This document shows positions 1 through 7,212 of a stretch of DNA of 27,764 nucleotides, in pieces (position 1 is the first letter of the stretch; the number at the start of each line of letters is the position of its first letter). The DNA comes from JAGWGI01 sp050749785 (GTDB lineage Archaea > Micrarchaeota > Micrarchaeia > Micrarchaeales > CABMGC01), in NCBI GenBank assembly GCA_050749785.1, contig JBOGSA010000042.1, positions 1 to 27,764 of the forward strand, given 5' to 3'. Below the pieces are notes generated by a model that did not search any database, had not been told where the DNA came from, and saw only the letters and a program-made list of their open reading frames with translations. A program made the position numbers and the translations under genes.

Positions 1-90
1 AAGAAGTATATCGAAAACCAACAGCATGAAAAACTTCATGAGACAATGGCGGCAAAACAACTGAAACTTGAGGTATTCGCTCTAAACTAG
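1..90 (+). CDS. C-terminal end of a protein in an IS200/IS605-type element (possibly TnpB)
   Basis: An open frame enters from the left edge and stops at TAG 88-90, giving 29 residues that end in EVFALN. The residues alone do not identify a family. The call rests on position: the stop lies 7 nt before a hairpin and end sequence of the kind that closes IS200/IS605 and IS1341-type elements, where tnpB normally runs up to the right end. It could instead be another passenger gene of the element. The left end and the rest of the gene are outside the window. Confidence 0.45.
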   Translation, partial: KKYIENQQHEKLHETMAAKQLKLEVFALN

Positions 91-97
91 GACGAAA

Positions 98-126
98 CCC
101 ACGCCTTTAGGCGTGGGAGGATGTCA
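98..126 (+). mobile_element. Right end of an IS200/IS605-family element with subterminal hairpin
   Basis: A perfect 8-bp stem (CCCACGCC / GGCGTGGG) with a TTTA loop at 98-117 is followed by AGGATGTCA. This hairpin plus GGATGTCA arrangement is typical of right ends of TnpB-carrying elements, which lack terminal inverted repeats and make no target duplication. In this family the same strand also forms the 3' scaffold of the omega RNA, with the guide just outside the element. The exact boundary, near 125/126, is inferred. Confidence 0.6.
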
Positions 127-680
127 TGACTACGAAGTTTACTGAGTATTGCAAAATGAAGCACAATCTAATCAAAAGGCACGACTGGATTAAGTGCCAC
201 GTTATGACAGGGATTAAGACCAATATTATAACCGCTGTTGAGGTCAATGAGGCATATTCAAGCGATACTACACAATTCATACCACTTGTAAAAATGACTT
301 CCGAAAATGGCTTTAATATAGAGGAAGTGAGTGCCGATTTGGCTTATAGCACACACGCCAATCTTGACGCTGTGAAAGAGATAGGAGCTTTGCCTTTCAT
401 TCCTTTCAAGAGCAACGCTGTCACAGGTGCAAACAAGCCAAGAATGTGGAAAAAGATGTTCCACTACTTTATGCTGAATAGAGATGAATTTATGCAACAC
501 TATCACAAGAGGAGTAATGTGGAAAGCACCTTTTTTATGATAAAGGCAAAGTTTAACGACTTTCTAAGAAGTAAAACTTATACAGCACAGATTAATGAGT
601 TGTTACTCAAGGTTTTGTGCCATAATATCGTAGTTATTCAAAATGAAACAATGTTAACTAAATCATTAGATATTTTTTAA
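126..680 (+). pseudogene. DDE transposase (IS4/IS5-like), C-terminal part, interrupted by the IS605-type end
   Basis: The 184 residues match the C-terminal part of an archaeal DDE transposase. The second acidic residue is in VSADLAYS (about residue 69) and the third in the HKRSNVESTFFMIK block (about residues 127-140). The N-terminal DNA-binding region and the first catalytic Asp are missing because homology begins right at the right end of the IS605-type element, so that element appears to have inserted into this one. The ATG at 126 overlaps the end of the invader and is probably not a native start. The gene is inactive as it stands unless the 5' part is supplied elsewhere. Its 3' end overlaps the next gene tail-to-tail by 23 bp. 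Confidence 0.75.
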
Positions 681-1320
681 CTTCATCATAGAACTCCGTT
701 AATTGAGTAATTGAAATTTTGGTCTGAGACGATATCGTACCTTTATTTGAAATTGTAATACTTACTTCTTTTCTATCAATTTCTACAGCTATATCGATTG
801 CAGTGATATCATCAGGTAAATTTGTCCCTCTAATATTATATCCAAATCGGCCTTCTTTTGTTATATGCAATTCATGCCCAGCAGACCATATCCCCCAGAT
901 ACGATAATTTGTTTGAGTGATAAATTTTTTAAGATCAAATTTTTTGGGGGTCATCTTGATATGATTTTTACTCCTTTTGATAAACAATTTCATATTTTCA
1001 GAACTACAATTTAATATCATTTCTGAATTTTCGGAGTCATATTTTCCATTAAAATCAAATATAGATTGCCACCCTTTAATGTAATCTTGAAATACGGTCT
1101 GATGTTCTAAATTCTCATATAAAATCCTAATTGGACTTTCCTGTGTTTCTCCTTCCTGCCTAATTTTAAATTTGTATCCTTTTCGATTAGCTTCCAAAAC
1201 TGTTATTGTAGTTTTAGGAACAGTCATAATCTCTCTACTATAATCCTGAATAGCTGATTGACTATTAGGATAGGTTACTACTTGATCTTTTTCAAATGAA
1301 TTTATTTCTGTAACATCCAT
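658..1320 (-). CDS. Hypothetical protein of the AT-rich cassette
   Basis: This is a 220-residue soluble protein with no family I recognise. I prefer the ATG at 1320; a GTG at 1338 would add six residues. It has no membrane segment or Cys cluster and is rich in Lys, Ile, Asn and Glu. The C-terminal half has alternating hydrophobic patterns (ITAIDIAVEIDRKEVSITIS) that suggest beta strands. The coding sequence is strikingly AT-rich compared with genes from 2204 onward and uses A/T-ending codons, a sign of recent transfer. It lies 40 nt downstream of the 1361-2002 gene on the same strand and is probably co-transcribed with it. Confidence 0.6.
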   Translation of the reverse strand: MDVTEINSFEKDQVVTYPNSQSAIQDYSREIMTVPKTTITVLEANRKGYKFKIRQEGETQESPIRILYENLEHQTVFQDYIKGWQSIFDFNGKYDSENSEMILNCSSENMKLFIKRSKNHIKMTPKKFDLKKFITQTNYRIWGIWSAGHELHITKEGRFGYNIRGTNLPDDITAIDIAVEIDRKEVSITISNKGTISSQTKISITQLTEFYDEVKKYLMI

Positions 1321-1360
1321 TAAACTTATTACGGCCACAGAGAATAAAGAACTCGTAAAT

Positions 1361-2002
1361 TTAAAAGGCTATTAGTCGTCCAAATACTGATTTTAATTGG
1401 CTAATATTATCATGAGTTGCAGTAATTACACCTAAAGTTAATCTTAATTCTAAATCTAATTTTTTATCTTTCATTTCCAAAGTATAATCTTCTATTTTGA
1501 AATGTCTTGGGAGATGAAATTGGGCTAAATCTTGGTAATAAGGCAGTTTTGCTTTAAATTCTACCTTTAACAAAGTAAAATTTAGCTCTTTAGATATCTT
1601 ATCTATTATGTCACAGGTAGAATCGAATTCTCCTCCAACTTCTCTTAGAGGTACTCCCATATCCGAAGTTTCAATTATTAATGTATCATCGACGTTAAAA
1701 AGAAATGTTAGATACAAAGAGCCATTAGAATAAATAATTTTTTTACTAATTGATGAAAAATCAGATTCAACTTTCCATTTTGGGCTGTTTTTATAAAAGT
1801 TATCTTTTATTTTTAAAATTAGATCCTCCGTAGAAATAACAGGGACATTGAAAAGGAATGAGACTTTTAAGTTAGTAGTTGAATTTTTCAAAAAATGATA
1901 TGACTTTTTAAAAAAAGAGGTAATTTTTACTATTCTTTCGAGAATAATACCTAATATTGCACCGCTTACCGTCGTAATTATCCCTAAAACGACTGGATCC
2001 AT
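1361..2002 (-). CDS. Hypothetical protein with one N-terminal membrane segment
   Basis: A protein of about 213 residues if read from the ATG at 2002; the frame is open to 2080, which would add a further hydrophobic stretch. The preferred start places a single hydrophobic segment (DPVVLGIITTVSGAILGIIL) at the N-terminus, followed by a basic stretch and a soluble domain of about 170 residues. I recognise no family. The layout suggests a membrane-tethered cytosolic or surface domain. Base composition is AT-rich like its downstream partner. The pair sits directly beside the transposase remnants and is likely cargo of a former mobile element. Confidence 0.55.
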   Translation of the reverse strand: MDPVVLGIITTVSGAILGIILERIVKITSFFKKSYHFLKNSTTNLKVSFLFNVPVISTEDLILKIKDNFYKNSPKWKVESDFSSISKKIIYSNGSLYLTFLFNVDDTLIIETSDMGVPLREVGGEFDSTCDIIDKISKELNFTLLKVEFKAKLPYYQDLAQFHLPRHFKIEDYTLEMKDKKLDLELRLTLGVITATHDNISQLKSVFGRLIAF

Positions 2003-2203
2003 TTTAATCAGATATTGATAACTGATTAAACTTAAAAACCCATTCTGTGTTAAAAACCCTAAAAATGTGTTAAAAATCACTTATTTACACCCTTTTCGAC
2101 ACAAGCCCCTACATGTTCGTTTACATTGAGAAACCTTGCCAACTTCGTCTATTAACAGGGCATACCTCGTCATTCTTAAATGTGATCCTTCAAATCCTGT
2201 TTC

Positions 2204-2755
2204 ATGGCGATGAGACAGCCCATAGGCAAGGCCAAGCAAAACGGCAATATTGGCGCGCTAGATAAAAGCGCGATGATAGAGATAAGCAGCGGCTCTATCG
2301 AGAGATACGAGCTAGATGTAGAGCACCACACAAAGAAGATCAAGGCGGTGCTCAGGACCCCGCTGCCAAAGGATCTCCACTACGGCTTTATGCCAAACAC
2401 GATAGCAAACGACAAGGACCAGCTTGACGTCATTGTGCTTAGCGCAGGGCGAATATCTGCCGGCGATGAGCTCAACATAAGGCCAATTGGCATTCTCTAT
2501 ACCAAGGACGAGAAGGGCCTAGACGACAAGCTAATAACAGTAGATCTGGGCGATAACTTCTATTCAAAATTCTCCAGCATAGAGCTCTTGCCACAGGGAA
2601 TGCGAGGCGTGATATTCAACTATGTAAAGGACATCAAGCAAGAATCAAATCCCAAGGACGGCTGGATTCGCATAGAGTCCTTCGGAAACATGCAGGCTGC
2701 GATTAGGTCGATTCAGGAAGCAGAGCTTCTTTTCATGATGCTAAAGCGCGAATAA
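2204..2755 (+). CDS. ppa: Inorganic pyrophosphatase (family I, soluble)
   Basis: It hydrolyses pyrophosphate to two phosphates, pulling biosynthetic reactions forward in the cytosol. The 183 residues are the usual family I length. Visible family features are EISSGSIERYELD (canonical EIP.GS..KYE, with Arg in place of Lys), LHYGFMPNT, the metal-binding NDKDQLDVIVLS block (canonical DGDP.DVLV), RPIGILYTKDEKGLDDKL with its two conserved acidic residues, and a Tyr-x-Lys-Asp near residue 141. Two in-frame ATGs (2204 and 2210) are possible starts. A GC hairpin follows the stop. The Asp of DGD is changed to Asn-Asp-Lys, but the remaining metal ligands look intact. Confidence 0.9.
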   Translation: MAMRQPIGKAKQNGNIGALDKSAMIEISSGSIERYELDVEHHTKKIKAVLRTPLPKDLHYGFMPNTIANDKDQLDVIVLSAGRISAGDELNIRPIGILYTKDEKGLDDKLITVDLGDNFYSKFSSIELLPQGMRGVIFNYVKDIKQESNPKDGWIRIESFGNMQAAIRSIQEAELLFMMLKRE

Positions 2756-2761
2756 AGATAA

Positions 2762-2779
2762 GGGCGGCTTTCGCCGCCC
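2762..2779 (+). terminator. GC-rich hairpin after the pyrophosphatase gene
   Basis: A perfect 7-bp stem, GGGCGGC / GCCGCCC, with a TTTC loop, starts 6 nt after the pyrophosphatase stop. No T-run follows directly, so termination is not proven. The next long T-run on this strand is at 2863-2870. It may be a 3' stabilising hairpin. Confidence 0.4.
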
Positions 2780-2849
2780 CCGTATCTGGGTGTTCGCCGA
2801 TTTCTCAGCGCAGAAGATGATAAAATCTTGGTCATATATAAAGCATATA

Positions 2850-2871
2850 GAAAAAAAACTAGTTTTTTTTC
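2850..2871. promoter_or_regulatory. Perfect 22-bp palindrome (A8-CTAG-T8) upstream of a TATA box
   Basis: Eight A, CTAG and eight T, flanked by G and C, form a perfect palindrome. It ends 6 nt before TTTTTATA (2878-2885), the likely TATA box of the 2981 gene. It could be an operator for that unit, or its T-run could end the pyrophosphatase transcript. The sequence alone does not decide. Confidence 0.45.
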
Positions 2872-2877
2872 GACACA

Positions 2878-2885
2878 TTTTTATA
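2878..2885 (+). promoter_or_regulatory. TATA box for the 2981 gene
   Basis: TTTTTATA lies about 95 nt upstream of the ATG at 2981. Archaeal initiation about 25 nt downstream of the TATA centre would place the transcript start near 2908 and leave a leader of about 70 nt containing a short AGCGT/ACGCT hairpin. Confidence 0.4.
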
Positions 2886-2980
2886 CCAGTGCAGCAAACC
2901 TAAGATTACAGATTAAGCGTAGCCAAACGCTATAGAAAAGCGGCAGGCAACAACAGGTTGTCCGTATTTTGGGTGGTGCC

Positions 2981-3238
2981 ATGAGCCTTAGCGTAAAGTA
3001 CAGTAGGAACACTGAGAAGAAACTGCAAGCGGTTTTGCGCAAGATGATGTCCGAGGCTCTCTTGAGCGAACCGAAAGAGCACGCAACAGGAAGAGTAGCA
3101 GATATGGTCGGGGAAGTAGTGCAGCTGTTGGCATTGTGCCATGACATGCGCTCTGCTGGAAAGCAGGGAAGGTATGACATGCACGTGTACATCAATAGCG
3201 ACAAAGTTGAGTGGCAGTATTTTCAGGTGGACAGATAA
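2981..3238 (+). CDS. Hypothetical small protein upstream of the Fic-like gene
   Basis: An 85-residue protein read from the ATG at 2981; a TTG at 2969 would add four residues. GGTGG at 2973-2977 could act as a ribosome binding site. The N-terminal 40 residues look helical and basic, and the end (MHVYINSDKVEWQYFQVDR) looks like beta strands. I recognise no family. It precedes the Fic-like gene by 47 nt on the same strand and is probably its operon partner. A small upstream partner of a Fic-like protein would fit an antitoxin, but nothing in the residues proves this. Confidence 0.5.
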   Translation: MSLSVKYSRNTEKKLQAVLRKMMSEALLSEPKEHATGRVADMVGEVVQLLALCHDMRSAGKQGRYDMHVYINSDKVEWQYFQVDR

Positions 3239-3285
3239 GTAGCAGGGCGTTCTCGGCGCCCACTTTATGCTTAATTGGTGAATCA

Positions 3286-3664
3286 ATGGAATTAACAATA
3301 GAACATGTGATTGGGGCTAACAAAGCTGTGCAGGAGGTTTCTGCAGATGCAGACACATTGCGCAACAAGGATAAACTGGAGCAAATTGTAAAAAGAATAA
3401 ATCATATGCTGGAAAGAAAAGAAGACAGCATAAGTATACTTGCCTACATATTACACTCAATTCCAACAGAACAACCATTCAGCAATGGGAATCATAGGAC
3501 AGCCACATACTTATTCTACGAATATTGCTATCACTTTAAGATGCAGTATTTGGGGGAGGCACTTTTCAACAAAAGATGAATCTTTCCTGCGTTTCCTAGA
3601 ATTCCTAACCCTATCTGACTTAGAGCGTGAACTCAGGCGGATTTCACTCGAGCGCCTTAAGTAG
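3286..3664 (+). pseudogene. Degenerate Fic/Doc-like protein, frameshifted near the C-terminus
   Basis: Read from ATG 3286, residues 1-98 form a small Fic/Doc-like helical domain with PTEQPFSNGNHRTA near residues 62-75. The canonical motif is HPFxxGN(G/K)R, so the catalytic His is Gln and Gly is His here. The frame stops at TGA 3577-3579, but the +1 frame continues with DESFLRFLEFLTLSDLEREL to TAG at 3662-3664. Removing one A from the AAAA at about 3571-3574 joins the two smoothly. Either the gene is broken by a one-base change, or it is recoded or mis-sequenced there. With the His lost, AMP-transfer activity is unlikely. It could still act as an inactive or regulatory partner. Confidence 0.55.
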
Positions 3665-3754
3665 ATCAGAGTGCCTTCTAATGAACCTCTTCATCAGTGT
3701 AACGGTTCTTTTTGACAAATTGTACTTTTCAATTATCTCCTTTGTGAGTTTCAT
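3644..3754 (-). CDS. Possible 36-residue HTH-like peptide
   Basis: A short minus-strand frame, ATG at 3754 to TGA at 3644, reads TKEIIEKYNLSKRTVTLMKR in its first part and looks like one helix-turn-helix unit. It overlaps the end of the Fic-like frame by 21 bp. It may be a fragment of an older regulator or chance. No promoter was found for it. Confidence 0.2.
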   Translation of the reverse strand: MKLTKEIIEKYNLSKRTVTLMKRFIRRHSDLLKALE

Positions 3755-3783
3755 ATCCTTCAAAGTTATTGAGTATTTTCAGC

Positions 3784-3791
3784 TATAAATA
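3784..3791 (+). promoter_or_regulatory. TATA box for endonuclease IV
   Basis: TATAAATA lies 33 nt upstream of the TTG at 3824 and predicts a transcript start near 3813. A GTGATGG stretch at 3816-3822 between them could pair with the 3' end of archaeal 16S rRNA. Confidence 0.5.
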
Positions 3792-3823
3792 GATTACGCA
3801 CCAATTTCTTTTTAAGTGATGGT

Positions 3824-4759
3824 TTGAAAGATTCATTACAGAATATAGTTGATCGAGTAATCTCAGAACGCAAGCAACTACTTGAAGAATTGGCCAACGA
3901 ATCTTATGCACAGAAATTAAGAGAAGAAAAAACCAGCAATGCCAAAATTGGCAGGCACATCTCAGTTTCCGGCACTATCGACAAGACCGTAGATCTTGCA
4001 AGGGCAACAGAATGCAACTCGATGCAGATATTTGCGAGCAATCCTATGCAGTGGCAGGTAAAGAAACTCACAGACGAAGAGGCCGAGAGCTTCAAGAAGA
4101 AGTGCAAGGAGCTTTCTGTGGATCCAGTCGTTGTTCACATGCCCTATCTTCCAAACCTTGCGTCTCCGAACAAGGAGATATATAGAAAATCAACCGAAAC
4201 GCTGCTTGCTAACATGGAGAGGTGCAACCAGCTTGCGATAAAGTACCTAGTGGTACATCTTGGCAGCACAATGGGAGAGTCAAGGGACGCAGCGCTTGGA
4301 AGAATTGCAGATGCCATAAATTCAACGATTGACATTCTTGACGGAATGCTCCTGCTTGAAGATCAGGCGGGACAGAAGAACACCGTGGGATCTAAGATAG
4401 AGGAGCTAGTAGAATTGCATGACGCGATAGCGCACAAGAAGGTAGGTTATTGCATTGACACATGCCACGCATTTGCTGTCGGATACAACCTAAGGGATGA
4501 AGCGGTAGTTGACGAGATGGACAGGGTAATGGGCTGGGAGAAGGTGCATGTGATCCACGCCAACGACTCAAAGTTCGAGATAGGTATGCACAAGGACAGG
4601 CATGAGAACATAGGGAAAGGATACATAGGAAAGGAGGGATTCAGGCGATTTTTGAATCACAAGAAGATCAGGGGCAAGCCGATAATAATGGAGACTCCAA
4701 CAGACAGAAAGAGCCCAGACATAAACGAGATAGAGCTTGTAAGGAGCCTAATCGCATAA
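3824..4759 (+). CDS. nfo: Endonuclease IV (AP endonuclease)
   Basis: It cleaves DNA 5' of abasic sites during base excision repair, using a three-zinc centre in a TIM barrel. Family blocks run in order: GRHISVSGTIDKTVDLA (about 43-59), MQIFASNPMQW, VVHMPYLPNLASP, YLVVHLGS, LLEDQAGQ (canonical LLENTAGQ), GYCIDTCHAFAVGYNL, HANDSKFEIGMHKDRHENIG and IIMETP near the C-terminus. The metal-binding His, Asp and Glu positions are preserved. The TTG start gives 311 residues, about 30 more than usual, because of a charged helical N-terminal extension of about 40 residues. No in-frame ATG or GTG exists before the core, so the TTG, supported by a TATA box and GTGATGG, is the best start. Confidence 0.93.
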   Translation: MKDSLQNIVDRVISERKQLLEELANESYAQKLREEKTSNAKIGRHISVSGTIDKTVDLARATECNSMQIFASNPMQWQVKKLTDEEAESFKKKCKELSVDPVVVHMPYLPNLASPNKEIYRKSTETLLANMERCNQLAIKYLVVHLGSTMGESRDAALGRIADAINSTIDILDGMLLLEDQAGQKNTVGSKIEELVELHDAIAHKKVGYCIDTCHAFAVGYNLRDEAVVDEMDRVMGWEKVHVIHANDSKFEIGMHKDRHENIGKGYIGKEGFRRFLNHKKIRGKPIIMETPTDRKSPDINEIELVRSLIA

Positions 4760-4779
4760 TCAATTTTTCAGGTAATATC

Positions 4780-6465
4780 ATGATATTCCTAAACGACACC
4801 AGATTCAAAATTGGAAAAATAGAAAAGACTCTTTCATTGCCGCGTTTCTTTTTCAACGACTACGTTAAGTGGCATTGGAAGAAAAACTACTTCACAGGGT
4901 TTTATTTGAATATTTTCAGCAGGAGAAATCCACACATCGCAATAGTGGGCGAGAGCGGGAGCGGAAAGTCGAATCTTTGCAAGCTTCTATTAAAAGTTAT
5001 GTGCAAGGAGAAGATTGCCTTCATGCTCCTCGATCCGCACAATGAATATGTCGAGAGCGCAAGGGAGCTTGACGCAGAGGTCTACGATGCCGCTTTCTCT
5101 GGAATAAACATCTTCGACCTCGAGGGCCTCACGCAGAGGGAGAGGACAAGCGAGATAACATCGATGTTCAAGAGGATCTTTCGGCTTGGGGACGTGCAGA
5201 GTTTCACTCTCTACAAATGCATAGCCTATACGTACAAAATCGCGGAATCAAAGGGCAGAGTGCCAAACATACACGACCTTATCTTTACCATAAAGGTTTT
5301 CATGCGCCATGCGAGCGCTGGCGAGAAAAGAATGCTCGAGGCAATCGAGAAGAGGCTAATGCTCATAGACAGTGGCGCATTCATGAAAAGCATCAGCCTC
5401 TCAAATATCATAGAAGGGCGCAGCATCTTTGCGCTTTCAAGCCTGCATACCAGCGAGGCGCAGTCGGTCTACATCGAAGGGTTTCTCAAGAAGCTCTACA
5501 CGAGCATGCTCTCGATGGAGAAGAGCGGCAGGGTGAGGCTGTACATTGTGATTGACGAGGCGGAGAAACTGGGAGATTCCTCAATCATCTCAAGACTGGT
5601 GGCAGAAGGAAGAAAATATGGGATAGGAGTTATCGGAATATCTCAGAGGGCAAAGGTACTAGATCGCGAACTAAGGGGCAATGCATCCCTGCTCATCTCC
5701 TTCTCGCAGCATGAGCCCGAGGAATCAAACTACATAGCAAATTACATTGCAGGAGGCAACGAACTCAACAGGTACATAGAGGTAAAGAAGGCGATAAGGA
5801 ATCTAAAGAAGGGAGCTGCGATAGTCCTTGATTCAAATCGCCACAACCCGATGCTCGTCTCATTCAACCTTTTCAAGGAGGAACAGAGGGATCCTACGCA
5901 TGCGATGCTGATGCTCGCGCGCAACGGGATAAGCAAGCTTGATATGTACGCAAAACTCAAAAGAAGGGGCTATACTATCGATGCGATGAACCATGCAATT
6001 ACAAAACTTTTATCCGCAAAAAGCGTCAAGTCGCATACGATACAGGCCGGCGAATACGCAGGGACTTGGTACATAACATTTCCAAGAAACAGCGCAGAGC
6101 ACGACATAAACGTCTGCCTAATAAGCAAGCACCTTGCGGTATGCGGACGCAGGAACGTGATATACAACAACTCCTATGGTCCAGATGTCATCGCTTTTGT
6201 CGGCACAAAGAAGATCGCCGTGGAATACGAAACCGGCATGAATGATTTTGCGCAGGCAAAGAAAATGATTGAGGGTCGCAAAAGCAAATTCTCCGAAGTT
6301 ATTGTTGTGGCAAATGAGTCATGTCATGAAAGATACAAGGAGATAGGAGGAATAACGCTGCTAAAGCCCTATGAATTCTTCAGCTCCGCAAATCTACCTG
6401 CGGTTCATCCTGAAGACAACGGTTATGCTTCTGGTGACGCCAGTCCTGCCGACAAAATAGCTTGA
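4780..6465 (+). CDS. HerA/VirB4-like ATPase with winged-helix and nuclease-like C-terminus
   Basis: A 561-residue P-loop ATPase. Walker A is GESGSGKS (57-64), the DPHNEY block typical of HerA/VirB4/DUF87 proteins is at 86-91, and Walker B is LYIVIDEAE (255-263), followed by SRLVAEGRKYGIGVIGISQR (272-291), the usual sensor region. Such enzymes pump DNA or protein as hexamers. After about residue 372 comes a winged-helix-like segment (DPTHAMLMLARNGISKLDMY). A possible restriction-endonuclease fold follows, with GPDVIAF (468-474) and KIAVEYETG (479-487); Glu stands where the catalytic Lys of PD-(D/E)xK enzymes usually is. This build resembles archaeal conjugation-type ATPases. AGGTAAT precedes the ATG. 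The 3' end overlaps the opposing SIMPL gene by 72 bp. Confidence 0.8.
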   Translation: MIFLNDTRFKIGKIEKTLSLPRFFFNDYVKWHWKKNYFTGFYLNIFSRRNPHIAIVGESGSGKSNLCKLLLKVMCKEKIAFMLLDPHNEYVESARELDAEVYDAAFSGINIFDLEGLTQRERTSEITSMFKRIFRLGDVQSFTLYKCIAYTYKIAESKGRVPNIHDLIFTIKVFMRHASAGEKRMLEAIEKRLMLIDSGAFMKSISLSNIIEGRSIFALSSLHTSEAQSVYIEGFLKKLYTSMLSMEKSGRVRLYIVIDEAEKLGDSSIISRLVAEGRKYGIGVIGISQRAKVLDRELRGNASLLISFSQHEPEESNYIANYIAGGNELNRYIEVKKAIRNLKKGAAIVLDSNRHNPMLVSFNLFKEEQRDPTHAMLMLARNGISKLDMYAKLKRRGYTIDAMNHAITKLLSAKSVKSHTIQAGEYAGTWYITFPRNSAEHDINVCLISKHLAVCGRRNVIYNNSYGPDVIAFVGTKKIAVEYETGMNDFAQAKKMIEGRKSKFSEVIVVANESCHERYKEIGGITLLKPYEFFSSANLPAVHPEDNGYASGDASPADKIA

Positions 6466-7152
6466 GTTCTGTGCGCTTCCAGAACTTGCAGCTGCCAGAG
6501 GGCCATAGAAGATCGGGCTGCTTTGTGTTGTTGTTATATTGATGATAGATACTGTGTACTTGCTTCCCGCAAGCGCCTGTGCCTGAGCGGTTGCATTGAC
6601 AACCGCGTTCGAGAGCGAATTGTTGAGAAGCCTTGAGTACTGCATTGCAGAAAGCTGCTGGTTTACTCCCTGCACGTTTACATTTGGTATTGCCGCAAGA
6701 GCCGCTATGGCTCCTGATACGTTGAGTATGTTTGGTATGGTCGCAACTATTGACTGCGCAGCCTCGTATCCTGTCCTGTTAAGGCACGGTCCACTGACGA
6801 CCACGCCTGATGCTCCTGTGCATACCAGTATTCTGGTCTGGAAGACATTGTAAGATTGTGTCTGTATGAGAGATGAGTTTCCGTTAAGATATGGGGCAAG
6901 CGCGTTGTCGACTGAATTCACAGTTGAAACAAGCCCTGAATTAGCAAGAGCTGCAGTGTCACCTGTGCTGTTTGCAAAGATATACATCAAAGCTTGATCA
7001 GAAAAGCCGTAGGCGGTGCCTGTAGCTGTCACTGTTATTGTTTGCGCGCCGCCGAATCCATGACATCCTAAGATGAGAAGAACAATTACCGAAGCAATCG
7101 CAACTATAGAGAGAACTATTGCCGCGTTGTTGCCTGCGTCACTTTTTGCCAT
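6394..7152 (-). CDS. SIMPL-domain (DUF541) membrane-anchored surface protein
   Basis: A 252-residue protein. A single hydrophobic segment (about 10-30, AAIVLSIVAIASVIVLLILG) acts as a signal anchor. The remainder carries SIMPL features: ITVTATGTAYGFSDQALMYIFA at the start, then alternating helices and strands with N-x-S/T sites, and GVTRSITVVFRM at the end, the usual closing strand. Two Cys (CTGASG, GPCLN) could form a disulfide outside the cell. SIMPL proteins are exported oligomer-forming proteins of poorly known function. A TTAAATA box at about 7180-7186 puts the transcript start within a few bases of the ATG, so it is probably leaderless. Confidence 0.75.
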   Translation of the reverse strand: MAKSDAGNNAAIVLSIVAIASVIVLLILGCHGFGGAQTITVTATGTAYGFSDQALMYIFANSTGDTAALANSGLVSTVNSVDNALAPYLNGNSSLIQTQSYNVFQTRILVCTGASGVVVSGPCLNRTGYEAAQSIVATIPNILNVSGAIAALAAIPNVNVQGVNQQLSAMQYSRLLNNSLSNAVVNATAQAQALAGSKYTVSIINITTTQSSPIFYGPLAAASSGSAQNSSYFVGRTGVTRSITVVFRMNRR

Positions 7153-7178
7153 TTAATCATACCGATAATTCCTTACTT

Positions 7179-7187
7179 CTATTTAAG
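7179..7187 (-). promoter_or_regulatory. TATA box for the SIMPL gene
   Basis: CTTAAATAG on the minus strand is centred about 30 nt upstream of the ATG at 7152, so the transcript should start within about 5 nt of the start codon. Confidence 0.45.
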
Positions 7188-7212
7188 CTTTGCCAGATAC
7201 GGAGCGACTTTT

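Noticed and set aside
2100..2203. A T-arm-like stretch (CCTTCAAATCCTG) suggesting a tRNA
   Set aside because: No matching acceptor or anticodon stem could be built around it.
2881..3298. Two overlapping minus-strand frames of 107 and 122 codons
   Set aside because: No family resemblance and no promoter; the plus strand there has a TATA box and two better candidates.
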